Assembly: GCA_947625575.1 (NCBI GenBank)
Contig: CANQOV010000008.1
Span: 1 to 38,091 of the forward strand
Reading direction: 5' to 3'
Origin: an uncultured Bacilli bacterium
GTDB lineage: Bacteria; Bacillota_I; Bacilli_A; RF39; UBA660
DNA: 38,091 nt
Shown piece after piece: positions 10,089-18,733 of the stretch (its first letter is position 1; each line of letters starts with the position of its first letter). A program made the translations under genes and the position numbers. The notes under the pieces are model-generated. The model was not told the origin of the DNA. It ran no database searches and saw only the letters and a list, made by a program, of their open reading frames with translations.

Positions 10089-12659
10089 ATGAAAAAAGTA
10101 ATCTTAATAGATGGTAATAACTTACTTTTTAGAAGTTACTATGCCACTGCCTATAAAGGAAATCTTTTAAGAAACTCTAAAGGATTCCCCACAAATGCTT
10201 TATATAGCTTTATCAATATGTTAAATAAAATAATAAGTGAAATGCACCCAAGTTATGTCATGATAGCATTCGATAAAGGTAAAACCTTTCGCCATGAAAA
10301 ATACACTTCATACAAAGAGGGAAGAAAAGATACTCCCCTTGAATTAAAACAACAATTTCCTGTCGCTAAACAAATTGCTAAATCCATGGGTTTGCATTGC
10401 TTTGAAATAGATAACTATGAAGCCGATGATATCATTGGAACATTTGCCAAAGTTGTAGATGAAAATGATGATTTTACAGCAACAATCATAAGTAGTGATA
10501 AAGATCTTCTTCAACTAATTAGCAAAGATGTAGATATGAAATTATTAAAATCTAACGACTACATCATGATGAACGAAGAAACATTTTTCTCTACTTATGG
10601 TATAACCCCTGATAAAATGATTGATTTAAAAGGTTTAATGGGTGACAGTAGTGATAACATCAAAGGAGTTCGTGGCATTGGTGAAAAAACAGCCCTTGGT
10701 TTACTTCAAAAATATGGTAATCTAGAAAATATCTATAAAAACATCGATAATATTTCTGCTAAAACCAAAGAAAAACTTCTAGAAGACAAAGAAAGTGCTT
10801 TCTTCTCAAGAGAACTAGCTACAATCTATAAAGACGTTCCTATTGATACATCACTAGACAAAATATCTTACCAAGGAATAATTACTGATGAATACATCTC
10901 TTTACTAAAAGAATATGAATTTTCTTCAATAATAAATAAACTAGATATAAAACAAACAAAAGAAGAAAATATTGAATTTGAATACACTACCAATCTAGAT
11001 ACAATTGAAGATTTAGATTACAGCATCTATCTAGAGTGTCAAGGCTCATATCATGATAAAAATGTTTTAGGACTAGCCCTATATCACCCAGATAAATCCT
11101 ACTTTCTAGAAGGCAAATACTTAGAAAACACTTCCTTTTTTACCAAAGAAACTAAAAAAACAACCTATGATTTAAAAAAACTATTAGCAATCTTAAAATA
11201 TAAAAATATTCCCTATAATAAAAATTATGATGATTTAATGCTTATCTCTTACTTACTAAACTTAAGTATTAAAGACGATTTATCCTATCTTATGAACATA
11301 ACTGGGGAAGAAGTAGAACAGCTAGATAACCTTTTAAAAGAAAAAGATTACTCTTTATCATTACTTGCTCAAAACACTATGAAAAAAGCTAAATTTATAT
11401 ATGATAACAAAAATAACTACTATGACCAACTAACAGAGAAAGAAAAAAAACTATATAACGAATTAGACTTACCAACGACCTATGTCCTTGTGGATATGGA
11501 AACAACTGGTGTTTTAGTAGATAAAGACTTCCTTTTAAACATGAAAGAAGAACTAAAAGAAAAAATAGATAACGTAACAGAAGAAATCTATAAACTTGCT
11601 AATACCACATTTAATATCCAATCTCCTAAACAACTATCAAAAATATTATTTGAAGATTTAAAAATTCCTTATCCTAAAAAAACTAAAAAAGAAAATCTTT
11701 CCACCAGTAGTGAAATCCTAGAAAAATTAATAGACTACCCAATCGTAGTAAAAATCTTACTATTTAGAACTCTATCAAAACTATATAGTAATTATTGTCT
11801 AGGTTTACTAGAAGAAATAAAAGAAGATGGTAAAATTCATACAACATTTACTCAAACTCTTACAAGAACAGGACGTTTATCTTCCATAAACCCTAATTTA
11901 CAAAATATTCCTGCAAGAGAAGAGTATGGAAGACTAATAAGAAAAGCCTTTATCCCAAGTAAAGACTCTGTAATCATCTCTAGTGATTACTCCCAAATAG
12001 AGCTAAGAATATTTGCCCATATGTCTCATGCTGAAAACCTAATCAAAGCCTTTAATGAAGGTATGGATATTCACACCAAAACAGCCATGGACATCTATCA
12101 TGTCCAAGAAAAAGATGTCACTAAAACAATGCGTCGTGATGCTAAAGCAGTAAACTTTGGCATATTATATGGTATAAGTGGTTTTGGTCTATCTGAAGAT
12201 TTAGGAATAAGTCTAAAAGAAGCAAAAAGTTTTATTAATAACTATCTAAATACATATCCCGGAATCAAAAACTATATGGATACTTTAATCAAAGAAGCTA
12301 AAGAAACAGGCTATATTCAAACTTTATTTGGTAGAAAACGTCAAATTGAAGAATTAAAAAGTAATAACTTCATGGTAAAAATGCAAGGAGAAAGAATGGC
12401 TTTAAACACTCCAATCCAAGGTACTGGAGCAGATATCATCAAAAAAGCTATGATTGAAATAAGTGAAGAATTTAAAAAACAAAACATCAAAGCTAAAATG
12501 ATAATCCAAGTTCATGATGAACTATTATTTGATTGTCCAAAACAAGAAGAAGAACAAGTAAAAACAATAATCCATGATATCATGGAAAACACCTATAAAC
12601 TAGATGTACCACTAAAAGTTGACATAAATGTCGGTCAAAATTGGTACGAAGCCAAATAA
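10089..12659 (+). CDS. polA: DNA polymerase I
   Basis: 5'-3' exonuclease domain (IDGNNLLFRSYYA, GLMGDSSDNIKGVRGIGEKTA) and polymerase domain (SSDYSQIELRIFAHMS; RRDAKAVNFGILYGISGFGL; QVHDELLFD). Confidence 0.98.
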   Translation: MKKVILIDGNNLLFRSYYATAYKGNLLRNSKGFPTNALYSFINMLNKIISEMHPSYVMIAFDKGKTFRHEKYTSYKEGRKDTPLELKQQFPVAKQIAKSMGLHCFEIDNYEADDIIGTFAKVVDENDDFTATIISSDKDLLQLISKDVDMKLLKSNDYIMMNEETFFSTYGITPDKMIDLKGLMGDSSDNIKGVRGIGEKTALGLLQKYGNLENIYKNIDNISAKTKEKLLEDKESAFFSRELATIYKDVPIDTSLDKISYQGIITDEYISLLKEYEFSSIINKLDIKQTKEENIEFEYTTNLDTIEDLDYSIYLECQGSYHDKNVLGLALYHPDKSYFLEGKYLENTSFFTKETKKTTYDLKKLLAILKYKNIPYNKNYDDLMLISYLLNLSIKDDLSYLMNITGEEVEQLDNLLKEKDYSLSLLAQNTMKKAKFIYDNKNNYYDQLTEKEKKLYNELDLPTTYVLVDMETTGVLVDKDFLLNMKEELKEKIDNVTEEIYKLANTTFNIQSPKQLSKILFEDLKIPYPKKTKKENLSTSSEILEKLIDYPIVVKILLFRTLSKLYSNYCLGLLEEIKEDGKIHTTFTQTLTRTGRLSSINPNLQNIPAREEYGRLIRKAFIPSKDSVIISSDYSQIELRIFAHMSHAENLIKAFNEGMDIHTKTAMDIYHVQEKDVTKTMRRDAKAVNFGILYGISGFGLSEDLGISLKEAKSFINNYLNTYPGIKNYMDTLIKEAKETGYIQTLFGRKRQIEELKSNNFMVKMQGERMALNTPIQGTGADIIKKAMIEISEEFKKQNIKAKMIIQVHDELLFDCPKQEEEQVKTIIHDIMENTYKLDVPLKVDINVGQNWYEAK

Positions 12660-12693
12660 AATAACAAAAAAGTTTTGCAATTTTAAAAATATC

Positions 12694-12702
12694 TGATATA
12701 AT
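12694..12702 (+). promoter_or_regulatory. Extended -10 (TGATATAAT) upstream of rpmG
   Basis: TGnTATAAT 26 bp before the rpmG start. Confidence 0.5.
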
Positions 12703-12727
12703 ACTAATGTAAACGAGGAGGGATAGT

Positions 12728-12892
12728 ATGGCTAAAGTAGGAAATAGACAAGAAAAAACACTTGCTTGTACAGTTTGCAAAAGTCAAAATTATCGTACAT
12801 CAAAAAATGTAAAAAATACAACAGATCGTATAGAGTTAAATAAGTTCTGTAAAACTTGTGGTAAGCATACACTACATAAGGAAGAAAAATAG
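12728..12892 (+). CDS. rpmG: 50S ribosomal protein L33 (absent from the ORF track, <60 aa)
   Basis: [54 protein letters not shown]; zinc-ribbon L33; RBS gaggagg. Confidence 0.95.
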   Translation: MAKVGNRQEKTLACTVCKSQNYRTSKNVKNTTDRIELNKFCKTCGKHTLHKEEK

Positions 12893-12907
12893 TAAGTAGG
12901 TGGAATA

Positions 12908-13465
12908 ATGATAAACGTAAATGATTTAAAAACAGGTATAACAATTAAAGTAGATGATAACATCTATACAGTATTAGAATTTCAACACGTAAAACCGGGA
13001 AAAGGTGCTGCTTTTGTAAGAACAAAATTAAAAAATTTAAGAACAGGTGCTACTATTGAAATAACATTTAATTCAGCAACCAAAGTTGAAACTGCAAGAA
13101 TAGAGAAAAAACCAATGCAATTCTTATATGCAAGTAATGATGAATATAACTTCATGGATATGAACGATTACTCACAGGTTACTATTCCAGCATCAAATCT
13201 TAAAGATGATGTAAAATTCTTAAAAGAAAACTTAGATGTTGACATAGCCTTTTATGAAGGTGAAATGTTAGGACTATATTTACCAGACAAAATTGAAATG
13301 GAAGTAATTGATACTGAAAAAGCTGTAAAAGGCAACACAACCAACAATGCAATGAAAGATGCTACCCTAGAAACAGGATATGTCATAAAAGTTCCATTAT
13401 TTATTGAACAAAATGAAAAAATATTAGTTTCAACTAAAGATGGAAAATATGTCTCAAGAGCATAA
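12908..13465 (+). CDS. efp: Elongation factor P
   Basis: LEFQHVKPGKGAAFVRTKLKNLRTG motif with Lys at the modifiable loop. Confidence 0.97.
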   Translation: MINVNDLKTGITIKVDDNIYTVLEFQHVKPGKGAAFVRTKLKNLRTGATIEITFNSATKVETARIEKKPMQFLYASNDEYNFMDMNDYSQVTIPASNLKDDVKFLKENLDVDIAFYEGEMLGLYLPDKIEMEVIDTEKAVKGNTTNNAMKDATLETGYVIKVPLFIEQNEKILVSTKDGKYVSRA

Positions 13466-13472
13466 CTAAAAC

Positions 13473-13506
13473 AAAACTATTGGTCTATAGATCAATAGTT
13501 TTTCTT
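13473..13506 (+). terminator. Terminator after efp
   Basis: AAAACTATTG-gtctatagat-CAATAGTTTTTCTTT. Confidence 0.85.
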
Positions 13507-13556
13507 TACAATTATTTAAAAATAAACTATAATTTGTATATCAAAAGAGGTAAGAT

Positions 13557-14399
13557 ATGGATAAAATTATAGTAATAGACAAAAAGAAAGGTTATACATC
13601 AAGAGATATAGTAAACATCTTAACAAAAAAATTAAACACCAAAAAAATAGGACACTTTGGTACTTTAGATCCTTTAGCTACAGGCATATTAGTAATGGGT
13701 ATTGGTCGTTATACTAAACTATGTAATAATGAAATATTTAATAACAAAACCTACTTAGTTGAAGTAAAAATAGGTATTCAAACAGATACTTTTGACATAA
13801 CAGGAAAAATCATCAAACAAGCTCCATTAAAAGACTTTGATATAAACAAATTTAAAGAAGTTTTATATTCTTATAAAAAAACCTATCTTCAAGAAGTACC
13901 AATCTATTCAGCAGTAAAAATAAATGGTAAAAAACTATTGTCATACGCTAAAGAAAATATACAACCAACTTTACCTAAAAAAGAAGTAACTATCTATAAT
14001 ATCAATTTTATCTCTTATAAAAATGATTTAATAACGTTTGAAATAGATGTAAGCAAAGGAACATACATAAGAAGTTTAGTAAACGATATATCAAAAGACT
14101 TAAACTATCCACTTACAGTAAATAACTTAAGAAGAACAAAACAAGGTTGTTTTACTCTAAAAGATGTAAGTGATTATGAACATGATAACTATAACTTTAA
14201 AGATATTATAGACATAACCAAAGTAACAGTAAAACAACTAACTAAAGATAAAGAAAAAGAAATATTAAATGGTGTTAAACAAAAACAAGAAAAAGAAGAT
14301 GAAGATCTAATCCTTTGGAAAAAAAATGATCAAAACATCTTTCTTTATAAAAAAGATAAAACATCTAATTATACTAAACCATATATCTGTTACTTATAA
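13557..14399 (+). CDS. truB: tRNA pseudouridine(55) synthase
   Basis: IDKKKGYTSRDIV; KIGHFGTLDPLATGILVMGIG; GTYIRSLVND. Confidence 0.97.
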   Translation: MDKIIVIDKKKGYTSRDIVNILTKKLNTKKIGHFGTLDPLATGILVMGIGRYTKLCNNEIFNNKTYLVEVKIGIQTDTFDITGKIIKQAPLKDFDINKFKEVLYSYKKTYLQEVPIYSAVKINGKKLLSYAKENIQPTLPKKEVTIYNINFISYKNDLITFEIDVSKGTYIRSLVNDISKDLNYPLTVNNLRRTKQGCFTLKDVSDYEHDNYNFKDIIDITKVTVKQLTKDKEKEILNGVKQKQEKEDEDLILWKKNDQNIFLYKKDKTSNYTKPYICYL

Positions 14400-14409
14400 G
14401 GAGGTTAAA

Positions 14410-14601
14410 ATGAATTTTAATACTAAAGAAGAACTATTTGAAAGAGTATTACCTGCATTAAAAATAAAAATAGAAGAATTAAAAGAAAAAAATATAATTT
14501 TAACTGAAAAAGAATTATTTCTTAAAATTGAAGAAGAAAAATGGAAGAAAAGTAGTAATTTAACATTATCAGATATAGTAAATGATATCTTAAAATATTA
14601 A
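14410..14601 (+). CDS. ComN-like post-transcriptional regulator family (63 aa; start downstream of the listed ORF start)
   Basis: LKIKIEELKEKNIILTEKELFLKIEEEKWKKSSNLTLSDIVNDIL resembles the Post_transc_reg (ComN/YrzD) pattern; RBS aaggagg. Confidence 0.6.
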   Translation: MNFNTKEELFERVLPALKIKIEELKEKNIILTEKELFLKIEEEKWKKSSNLTLSDIVNDILKY

Positions 14602-14614
14602 GGAGGATTTACTT

Positions 14615-16750
14615 ATGAAAAACGAATTAATAACCTATGAAAAACTAGAAAAAATAATAAATACTTATATAAAAGATAAAGATAGTCTAAATTTAATAAG
14701 AAAGTCTTATGATTTAGCAAATCGTCTTCATGATGGACAAAAAAGAAGAACAGGTGAAGACTACATAACTCACCCTCTTTCAGTTGCGGAAATCTTAACT
14801 ACTATCAAAGCAGATAAAGAAACATTATGTGCTGCTATATTACATGATGTTTTAGAAGACTGTGATATCACCAAAGAAGAATTAGAAAAAGAATTTGGTC
14901 ATACCATAGCATCTTTAGTAGACGGAGTAACTAAAATTAATAATATTAACGTATCCACAGAAAACGATTACTTAACAAACTACTATAAAAAAATAATCGT
15001 AGGAATAAGTGAAGATGTAAGAGTAATAATAATCAAACTAGCAGATCGTTTACATAATATGCGTACTCTTTATGCTATACCAATAGAAAGACAAAAACTA
15101 AAAGCTAAAGAAACCCTAGAAATATTAGCCCCAATTGCTCATAGATTAGGTATGCATAAAATAAAAAGTGAATTAGAAGATCTATCTTTAAGATATTTAA
15201 AACCTGAAGTTTACTATGATATTGTAGAAAAACTAAACAATAAAAAAGTTGAAAGAGAAGAATATGTTAGTAAAATGATGGAAGAAGTAAGCAAATTATT
15301 AAAAGCTAACAATATCAAACATGAAATAAAAGGTCGAGCTAAAAGTATTTATAGTATCTATAAAAAACTAGATAAAGGAAAACAATTCTCTAATATATAT
15401 GACTTACTAGCTATAAGAATATTAGTTAACAAAGAACAAGAGTGTTATCTTGCTTTAGGTTTAATTCACTCTAAATATAAACCAATGGCTAAAAGATTTA
15501 AAGACTATATAGCTATGCCTAAAACCAATCTATATCAATCACTACATACTACAGTTTTTGGTTTAGATGGTCATTTATTTGAAATTCAAATAAGAACATT
15601 TGATATGGATGAATATGCTGAAAATGGAGTAGCATCTCACTGGGCTTATAAAGAGGGCAAAGATGGTGCTATTGCCATGCAAAACATCACTGAAAAGAAA
15701 CTCCAATTTTATAAATCAATAATAGAATTAAATGAAGACAAAATGTCTGCTAAAGAATTTGTTGCAAGTGTAAAAGATGAAGTATTAAATAATAATATAT
15801 ATGTCTATACCCCAAAAGGTGATGTAATAGAATTAGCAAAAGGAGCAACCCCAATAGACTTTGCTTACAAAGTTCATAGTAAAGTTGGAGATACAACAAC
15901 AGGTGCTATAGTAAATGATTTAATCGTACCACTATCATATGAATTAAAAAATGGTGACATAGTTAAAATAATAACTAATAAATCTTCTCAAGGTCCTTCA
16001 AGAGAGTGGTTAAACATTGCTAAAACAACCCAAGCTAAAAATAAAATAAAAAACTTCTTTAACAAAACAAGTAAAGAAGAATATATAACTTTAGGTAAAG
16101 AAGAACTAGAAAAAGAATTAAGACGAAACAAAATATCCATAACAGAATTTACAAAACAAAAAAATATAAATGAAATATTAAAAACAAACAAACTAGAATC
16201 TTTAGATGATTTGTATTTTAATATAGGAAACAATAAAATATCAGCCAAAGCCCTAATAAAACAAGAGCAACCAAAAGAAGAACAACCAAAAAAAGTAGAA
16301 CATATAATCTCTACAGAAAATGATATTTTAGTAGGAAATATTCCTTCAATTCAAACCCATATTGCCAATTGTTGCCTACCAGTTCCAGGAGATAACATTG
16401 TAGGATATATAACCCGTGGTAATGGTGTAAGTATCCATAAAATGAGTTGTCAAAATATTAATCATGAAGATGATAGAATAATAAGTGCTAAGTGGAATAA
16501 TAAAACTAAAAATAAATATGAATCAGACTTAGTAATATATACCAATACTAAAGATAATATCTTATTTGATATAGTCCAAACTGCCTCTAATTTAGCAATT
16601 CAAGTAGAAAATATATCTACCCTAGGTAAAGAAACAGGTACCATTTATAGTGTTACAGCCCTAGTAAATAATTTAGATGAATTAAATAAATTAATACTTT
16701 CTTATGAACATTTAACTAAAATAATAAGAGTAGAAAGGATTAATAAATAA
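14615..16750 (+). CDS. rel: Bifunctional (p)ppGpp synthetase/hydrolase Rel
   Basis: HD domain (HDGQKRRTGEDYITHPLSVAEIL; HDVLED), synthetase (YQSLHTTVFG), TGS (IYVYTPKGDVIELAKGATPIDFAYKVHS), ACT. Confidence 0.97.
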   Translation: MKNELITYEKLEKIINTYIKDKDSLNLIRKSYDLANRLHDGQKRRTGEDYITHPLSVAEILTTIKADKETLCAAILHDVLEDCDITKEELEKEFGHTIASLVDGVTKINNINVSTENDYLTNYYKKIIVGISEDVRVIIIKLADRLHNMRTLYAIPIERQKLKAKETLEILAPIAHRLGMHKIKSELEDLSLRYLKPEVYYDIVEKLNNKKVEREEYVSKMMEEVSKLLKANNIKHEIKGRAKSIYSIYKKLDKGKQFSNIYDLLAIRILVNKEQECYLALGLIHSKYKPMAKRFKDYIAMPKTNLYQSLHTTVFGLDGHLFEIQIRTFDMDEYAENGVASHWAYKEGKDGAIAMQNITEKKLQFYKSIIELNEDKMSAKEFVASVKDEVLNNNIYVYTPKGDVIELAKGATPIDFAYKVHSKVGDTTTGAIVNDLIVPLSYELKNGDIVKIITNKSSQGPSREWLNIAKTTQAKNKIKNFFNKTSKEEYITLGKEELEKELRRNKISITEFTKQKNINEILKTNKLESLDDLYFNIGNNKISAKALIKQEQPKEEQPKKVEHIISTENDILVGNIPSIQTHIANCCLPVPGDNIVGYITRGNGVSIHKMSCQNINHEDDRIISAKWNNKTKNKYESDLVIYTNTKDNILFDIVQTASNLAIQVENISTLGKETGTIYSVTALVNNLDELNKLILSYEHLTKIIRVERINK

Positions 16751-17169
16751 TGAAAGTAGTATGTCAAAAAGTAACTAAAGCAAACGTAAAAGTAAATAAT
16801 AAAATAGTATCTAAAATATCTAATGGATTACTAATTTTAGTAGGATTTACAACTAATGATAACCAAGAAAAACTAAATAAAATGGCTTCTAAAATACTTT
16901 CTTTAAGAATTTTTAATGACTTATCAATCAAAGATATAAATGGCGAAATACTAGTAGTATCACAATTTACACTATATGCTAATACTAGTAAAGGTAATAG
17001 ACCAAGCTATTCTCTTGCTCTAAATCATCAAGAAGCCAAAATTCTCTATGATAAATTCTGTGATATTTTAAAAGAATCAAATTTAACAATAAAAACAGGA
17101 ATATTTAGAGAAAATATGCAAGTAACTCTAACAAATGACGGACCAACTACCATAATAATAGAAAATTAA
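16750..17169 (+). CDS. dtd: D-aminoacyl-tRNA deacylase
   Basis: VSQFTLYANTSKGNRPSY; TNDGPTTIIIE. Confidence 0.96.
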   Translation: MKVVCQKVTKANVKVNNKIVSKISNGLLILVGFTTNDNQEKLNKMASKILSLRIFNDLSIKDINGEILVVSQFTLYANTSKGNRPSYSLALNHQEAKILYDKFCDILKESNLTIKTGIFRENMQVTLTNDGPTTIIIEN

Positions 17170-17227
17170 ACATAAAAATCTTTATATTAAAACTAATGCG
17201 TGATATAATAACTTAAAGGTGAGGTTT

Positions 17228-17698
17228 ATGGAAGATTTAGATTATTTATTAAAAGAATTAAATAAATATAGAAATAATAAAAATTATAGGCAAATACTAG
17301 AAGAATTACAAACAAATATTATAAAAATAAACAATGTAAGAATAATTTATAAATTTGCAAAATATGTTATAGATGCCGACATATCTTTACTAGAAGACAT
17401 AATAATAAAAACTAATAATCCAAGATATATCTATTTATTTGCTAAAGATGTATCTGGGGCTAATATATCTTTATTAGAAGACGCTATAATAGCTACAAAA
17501 GATGTAGATTATATTTATTTGTTTGCCAAAGATGTAGCTAATACTAATGTTTTAAGATTAAAAAATGTCATCAAAACTTTTGATAGTGAAAAATATGAAA
17601 ATCTATTTAATCAAGAAAACAAAAACATAACGTCACAACATCCAATTGATAGTTTAGAAATTTGTTATGAAAAGTTAAAAAGGGAACTAAAATATTAA
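17228..17698 (+). CDS. Repeat protein with 28-aa units (paralogue of the next ORF); listed GTG start at 17219 overlaps the RBS
   Basis: Units DISLLEDIIIKTNNPRYIYLFAKDVSGA / NISLLEDAIIATKDVDYIYLFAKDVANT / NVLRLKNVIKTFDSEKYENLF; RBS aaaggtgagg precedes ATG 17228. Confidence 0.85.
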   Translation: MEDLDYLLKELNKYRNNKNYRQILEELQTNIIKINNVRIIYKFAKYVIDADISLLEDIIIKTNNPRYIYLFAKDVSGANISLLEDAIIATKDVDYIYLFAKDVANTNVLRLKNVIKTFDSEKYENLFNQENKNITSQHPIDSLEICYEKLKRELKY

Positions 17699-17717
17699 AA
17701 ACATAAAGGAGTTATTC

Positions 17718-18653
17718 ATGAAAAAACAGGATATAACAACAATGTTCCATGAGTTTAATAAATATAAAAAAGATCCAAGATATCAAGAATTATTAAAAAA
17801 TATCCAAACTGCAGTAATAGATTCTTTAAATGCAGAAATAATATATTATTTTACTCTAATTATAAAAGATAATATTGATATAGATTTATTAGAAAATGCA
17901 ATAACTAACACCAAAGATGCAAAATATATCTATTTCTTTACTAAAGATATACCAAATGCTGATATAAACAAATTAGAAGAAGCAATAATAACTACTAAAA
18001 ATCCAGAATATATTTATTCATTTATTGTAAATATTAATAATTGTAACAAAGATAGATTAGAAGAAGAATTAATATCCTTAAATTATGCAGAATATATATA
18101 CAAAATAGCATTACATGAACAGTATTATAATAAAGAAAAATCTTCTTATAAATCAACAATAACAAGATTAGAAAATGCTATAATAGAAAGCGAAAATCCC
18201 CAATATGTATGTTTATTTGCTCTTAATATCAAAGGTTGTAATATAACAAGATTAGAAGAAGTATTACTATTTTTAAAACATCCAGAATATATCTATGAAA
18301 TAGCACTATATGAACAATTAATTCTAGATACAGATACTTTTGTAACACAACATTTAGATAAACTACAAAAAGCAATAATTGAAAGTAATAATCCATTTTA
18401 TATGTTGTTATTCGCAAGAGATATAAAATCATCAAATAAAGATTTATTGGAACAAGCTATACTAAATACTAAAAATGAAGAATACATAACTTATTATAAT
18501 AAGTTAATAAAAAATATTGATGTTTCTTTTCCTGAAGATAAACCAAAAGAAAATAAAACAATATCATTTCCTAATCAAAATCAATCTTCGAAAGATGAAA
18601 TATTAATATGTTATAATAATATTCAAAAGAATCTAACTAGAATAAAAAAATAA
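17718..18653 (+). CDS. Repeat protein with seven tandem units (28-28-37-28-37-28-28 aa)
   Basis: xxxxLExAIxxTKxPEYIYxFAxxIxxx repeated seven times; shares N-terminal 'EFNKYKKDPRYQELLKNIQT' with upstream paralogue. Confidence 0.88.
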   Translation: MKKQDITTMFHEFNKYKKDPRYQELLKNIQTAVIDSLNAEIIYYFTLIIKDNIDIDLLENAITNTKDAKYIYFFTKDIPNADINKLEEAIITTKNPEYIYSFIVNINNCNKDRLEEELISLNYAEYIYKIALHEQYYNKEKSSYKSTITRLENAIIESENPQYVCLFALNIKGCNITRLEEVLLFLKHPEYIYEIALYEQLILDTDTFVTQHLDKLQKAIIESNNPFYMLLFARDIKSSNKDLLEQAILNTKNEEYITYYNKLIKNIDVSFPEDKPKENKTISFPNQNQSSKDEILICYNNIQKNLTRIKK

Positions 18654-18671
18654 ATAGTGAAAAGATAAATA

Positions 18672-18710
18672 AAATGTGTTATTATATAAATAAAGAATAA
18701 CACATTTTTT
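18672..18710 (+). terminator. Terminator between repeat-protein gene and the poly-G gene
   Basis: AAATGTGTTAT...ATAACACATTTTTTG. Confidence 0.8.
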
Positions 18711-18733
18711 GTTATGTTAAAATGGAGGATTCT

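Noticed and set aside
17219-17227. Upstream alternative starts for ORFs (17219 GTG, 21360 GTG, 23720, 24830, 29759, 31437 TTG, 32462 GTG, 14326)
   Set aside because: They precede or overlap the Shine-Dalgarno or operator sequence; internal ATGs match family start sites and RBS spacing.
17228-18653. CRISPR array or DNA-level tandem repeat
   Set aside because: The periodicity is at protein level with divergent codons; no conserved direct repeats with unique spacers and no cas genes.
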